Below, one piece after another: positions 6,917 through 7,283 of a stretch of DNA of 7,283 nucleotides. The notes under the pieces are model-generated. The model did no database searches and was not told where the DNA came from. It saw only the letters and a program-made list of their open reading frames with translations. A program made the translations under genes and the position numbers. This DNA is from Roseovarius sp. UBA3070. GTDB taxonomy: Bacteria > Pseudomonadota > Alphaproteobacteria > Rhodobacterales > Rhodobacteraceae. The DNA lies in the NCBI GenBank assembly GCA_002366775.1, contig DFBW01000118.1, positions 10,888-18,170 on the forward strand, given 5' to 3'. The stretch's first letter is position 1. Every line of letters starts with the position of its first letter.

Positions 6917-6941
6917 CGCACCCTCATTCACCGCACCCTCA
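6917..6941. repeat. Direct repeat CGCACCCTCA with 15-base period
   Basis: CGCACCCTCA is found at 6917-6926 and 6932-6941 with TTCAC between. The surrounding bases (ATTC before the first copy, ATTCAC before the second) extend the similarity, so it looks like an imperfect tandem duplication in non-coding DNA. No function can be assigned. Confidence 0.5.
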
Positions 6942-7002
6942 GTGGTATTGGTGCGCCAGCCCCACAAGATCTGTGAAACAACATAGTCCAATTGACCTGA
7001 TC

Positions 7003-7029
7003 ACCAGCGCCACCTTGGCAATCGCTGGT
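7003..7029 (-). terminator. Hairpin directly after the allA stop, weak terminator candidate
   Basis: ACCAGCG (7003-7009) and CGCTGGT (7023-7029) pair perfectly over seven bases around a 13-base loop, starting four bases after the allA stop codon in the direction of transcription. No T run follows on the minus strand, so it does not meet the usual rule for an intrinsic terminator. It may slow or protect the 3' end of the transcript, or be coincidental. Confidence 0.25.
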
Positions 7030-7032
7030 CCG

Positions 7033-7283
7033 CTATCCGGGCGCTTCAACCAGAAAAGGCGCATCAAACCAATGTTCCTCAAGGTTTGCCCCATTGCCGA
7101 TCCGATCCACCACCGCGAATTGCCCCGGTGCGCCAATCGGGCAGAGCACCCCATGCCAAACCCCGCGATGCAGGTTGATGGATTGCCCCGGTGTGGTGAT
7201 AAAGGCTTGCACATTCACCGGCACGCCCTCCGCATCATCAGCCACAACCACCAAAAATGGCACCGCATTGAGCGGGATAAACG
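7033..7283 (-). CDS. allA: Ureidoglycolate lyase, C-terminal half (5' end beyond the window)
   Basis: Cleaves (S)-ureidoglycolate to glyoxylate and urea, the step after (S)-ureidoglycine aminohydrolase. The frame is open to the right edge, and the visible 82 residues start FIPLNAVPFLVVVADD. This matches the middle of the AllA family (E. coli AllA, about 160 residues, reads QAFIPMKGEVFVVVVA there). QAFITTPGQSINLHRGVWHG carries the family's signature histidines in the HRxxWH pattern, and the C-terminus (VVDRIGNGANLEEHWF) also fits. The GTG at 7263 is internal, not the start: the frame and the family similarity continue upstream of it. Gene order upstream cannot be seen. It is convergent with the bicupin gene and so is not in the same operon despite the shared pathway. 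Confidence 0.88.
   Translation of the reverse strand, partial: FIPLNAVPFLVVVADDAEGVPVNVQAFITTPGQSINLHRGVWHGVLCPIGAPGQFAVVDRIGNGANLEEHWFDAPFLVEAPG

Larger units (their letters stand above)
6712..7032. other. Gene-poor intergenic region between allE and allA
   Basis: About 320 bases between two convergent genes. Neither strand shows a frame with family resemblance; the minus-strand frame over 6939-7214 is mostly an out-of-frame reading of allA. The left half (about 6740-6870) is visibly richer in A/T than the flanking genes. The region holds a GACATGT repeat pair, a CGCACCCTCA direct repeat and one hairpin next to the allA stop. I see no tRNA, riboswitch or convincing T-tailed terminator for allE. 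The mixed composition and short repeats suggest remnants of inserted DNA. Confidence 0.5.

Noticed and set aside
6939..7214. Minus-strand 91-codon open frame
   Set aside because: Most of it is an out-of-frame reading of allA, whose own frame shows clear ureidoglycolate lyase motifs.
1..7283. CRISPR arrays, tRNA or rRNA genes, phage or toxin-antitoxin modules
   Set aside because: No regularly spaced repeats, cloverleaf-like segments, rRNA signatures, or phage or toxin family motifs were seen on either strand.

Overview
The window looks like a chromosomal stretch of an alphaproteobacterium, most likely a marine Rhodobacterales (Roseobacter-type) species. The reasons are the fairly GC-rich codon use, a SPOR protein with a long Ala/Pro/Lys/Val/Thr-rich linker, and the close fit of the bicupin and the amine-catabolism proteins to types I know from that order. 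This assignment comes from recall of protein families, not from a search.

Layout. (1) 1-1275 (+): the C-terminal part of a SPOR-domain, cell-envelope protein that enters from the left edge, followed by a candidate terminator at 1296-1328. (2) 1396-3509 (+): a two-gene unit with an ATGA overlap. It encodes a class II HDAC-fold enzyme very like acetylpolyamine amidohydrolase and an FAD amine/D-amino-acid dehydrogenase like D-arginine dehydrogenase DauA. (3) 3520-5184 (-): a YtcJ-type metal amidohydrolase, convergent with the FAD gene with only 10 bases between the two stop codons. (4) 5252-5806 (-): the C-terminal half of a periplasmic spermidine/putrescine-binding protein. Its N-terminal lobe and signal peptide are missing, and the break lies near 5783. 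(5) 5884-6711 (+): a bicupin (S)-ureidoglycine aminohydrolase (AllE type), preceded by a short open tail that ends in an ATGA overlap with its start. (6) 6712-7032: about 320 bases without a convincing gene, partly A/T-rich, holding a GACATGT repeat pair and a CGCACCCTCA direct repeat. (7) 7033-7283 (-): the C-terminal half of ureidoglycolate lyase AllA, running off the right edge.

How the genes fit together. Two nitrogen-scavenging themes meet. The left block (deacetylase, FAD dehydrogenase, amidohydrolase, polyamine-binding protein) suggests uptake and breakdown of acylated polyamines or related amino compounds. The right block holds two consecutive steps of purine/allantoin breakdown: ureidoglycine to ureidoglycolate (AllE), then ureidoglycolate to glyoxylate and urea (AllA). 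The border near 5783 shows clear damage: a halved transporter gene abuts an orphan reading-frame tail. I read this as a rearrangement or deletion junction between two formerly separate loci. The amine-degradation block is the best candidate for a poorly described system, but its exact substrate cannot be read from sequence alone.
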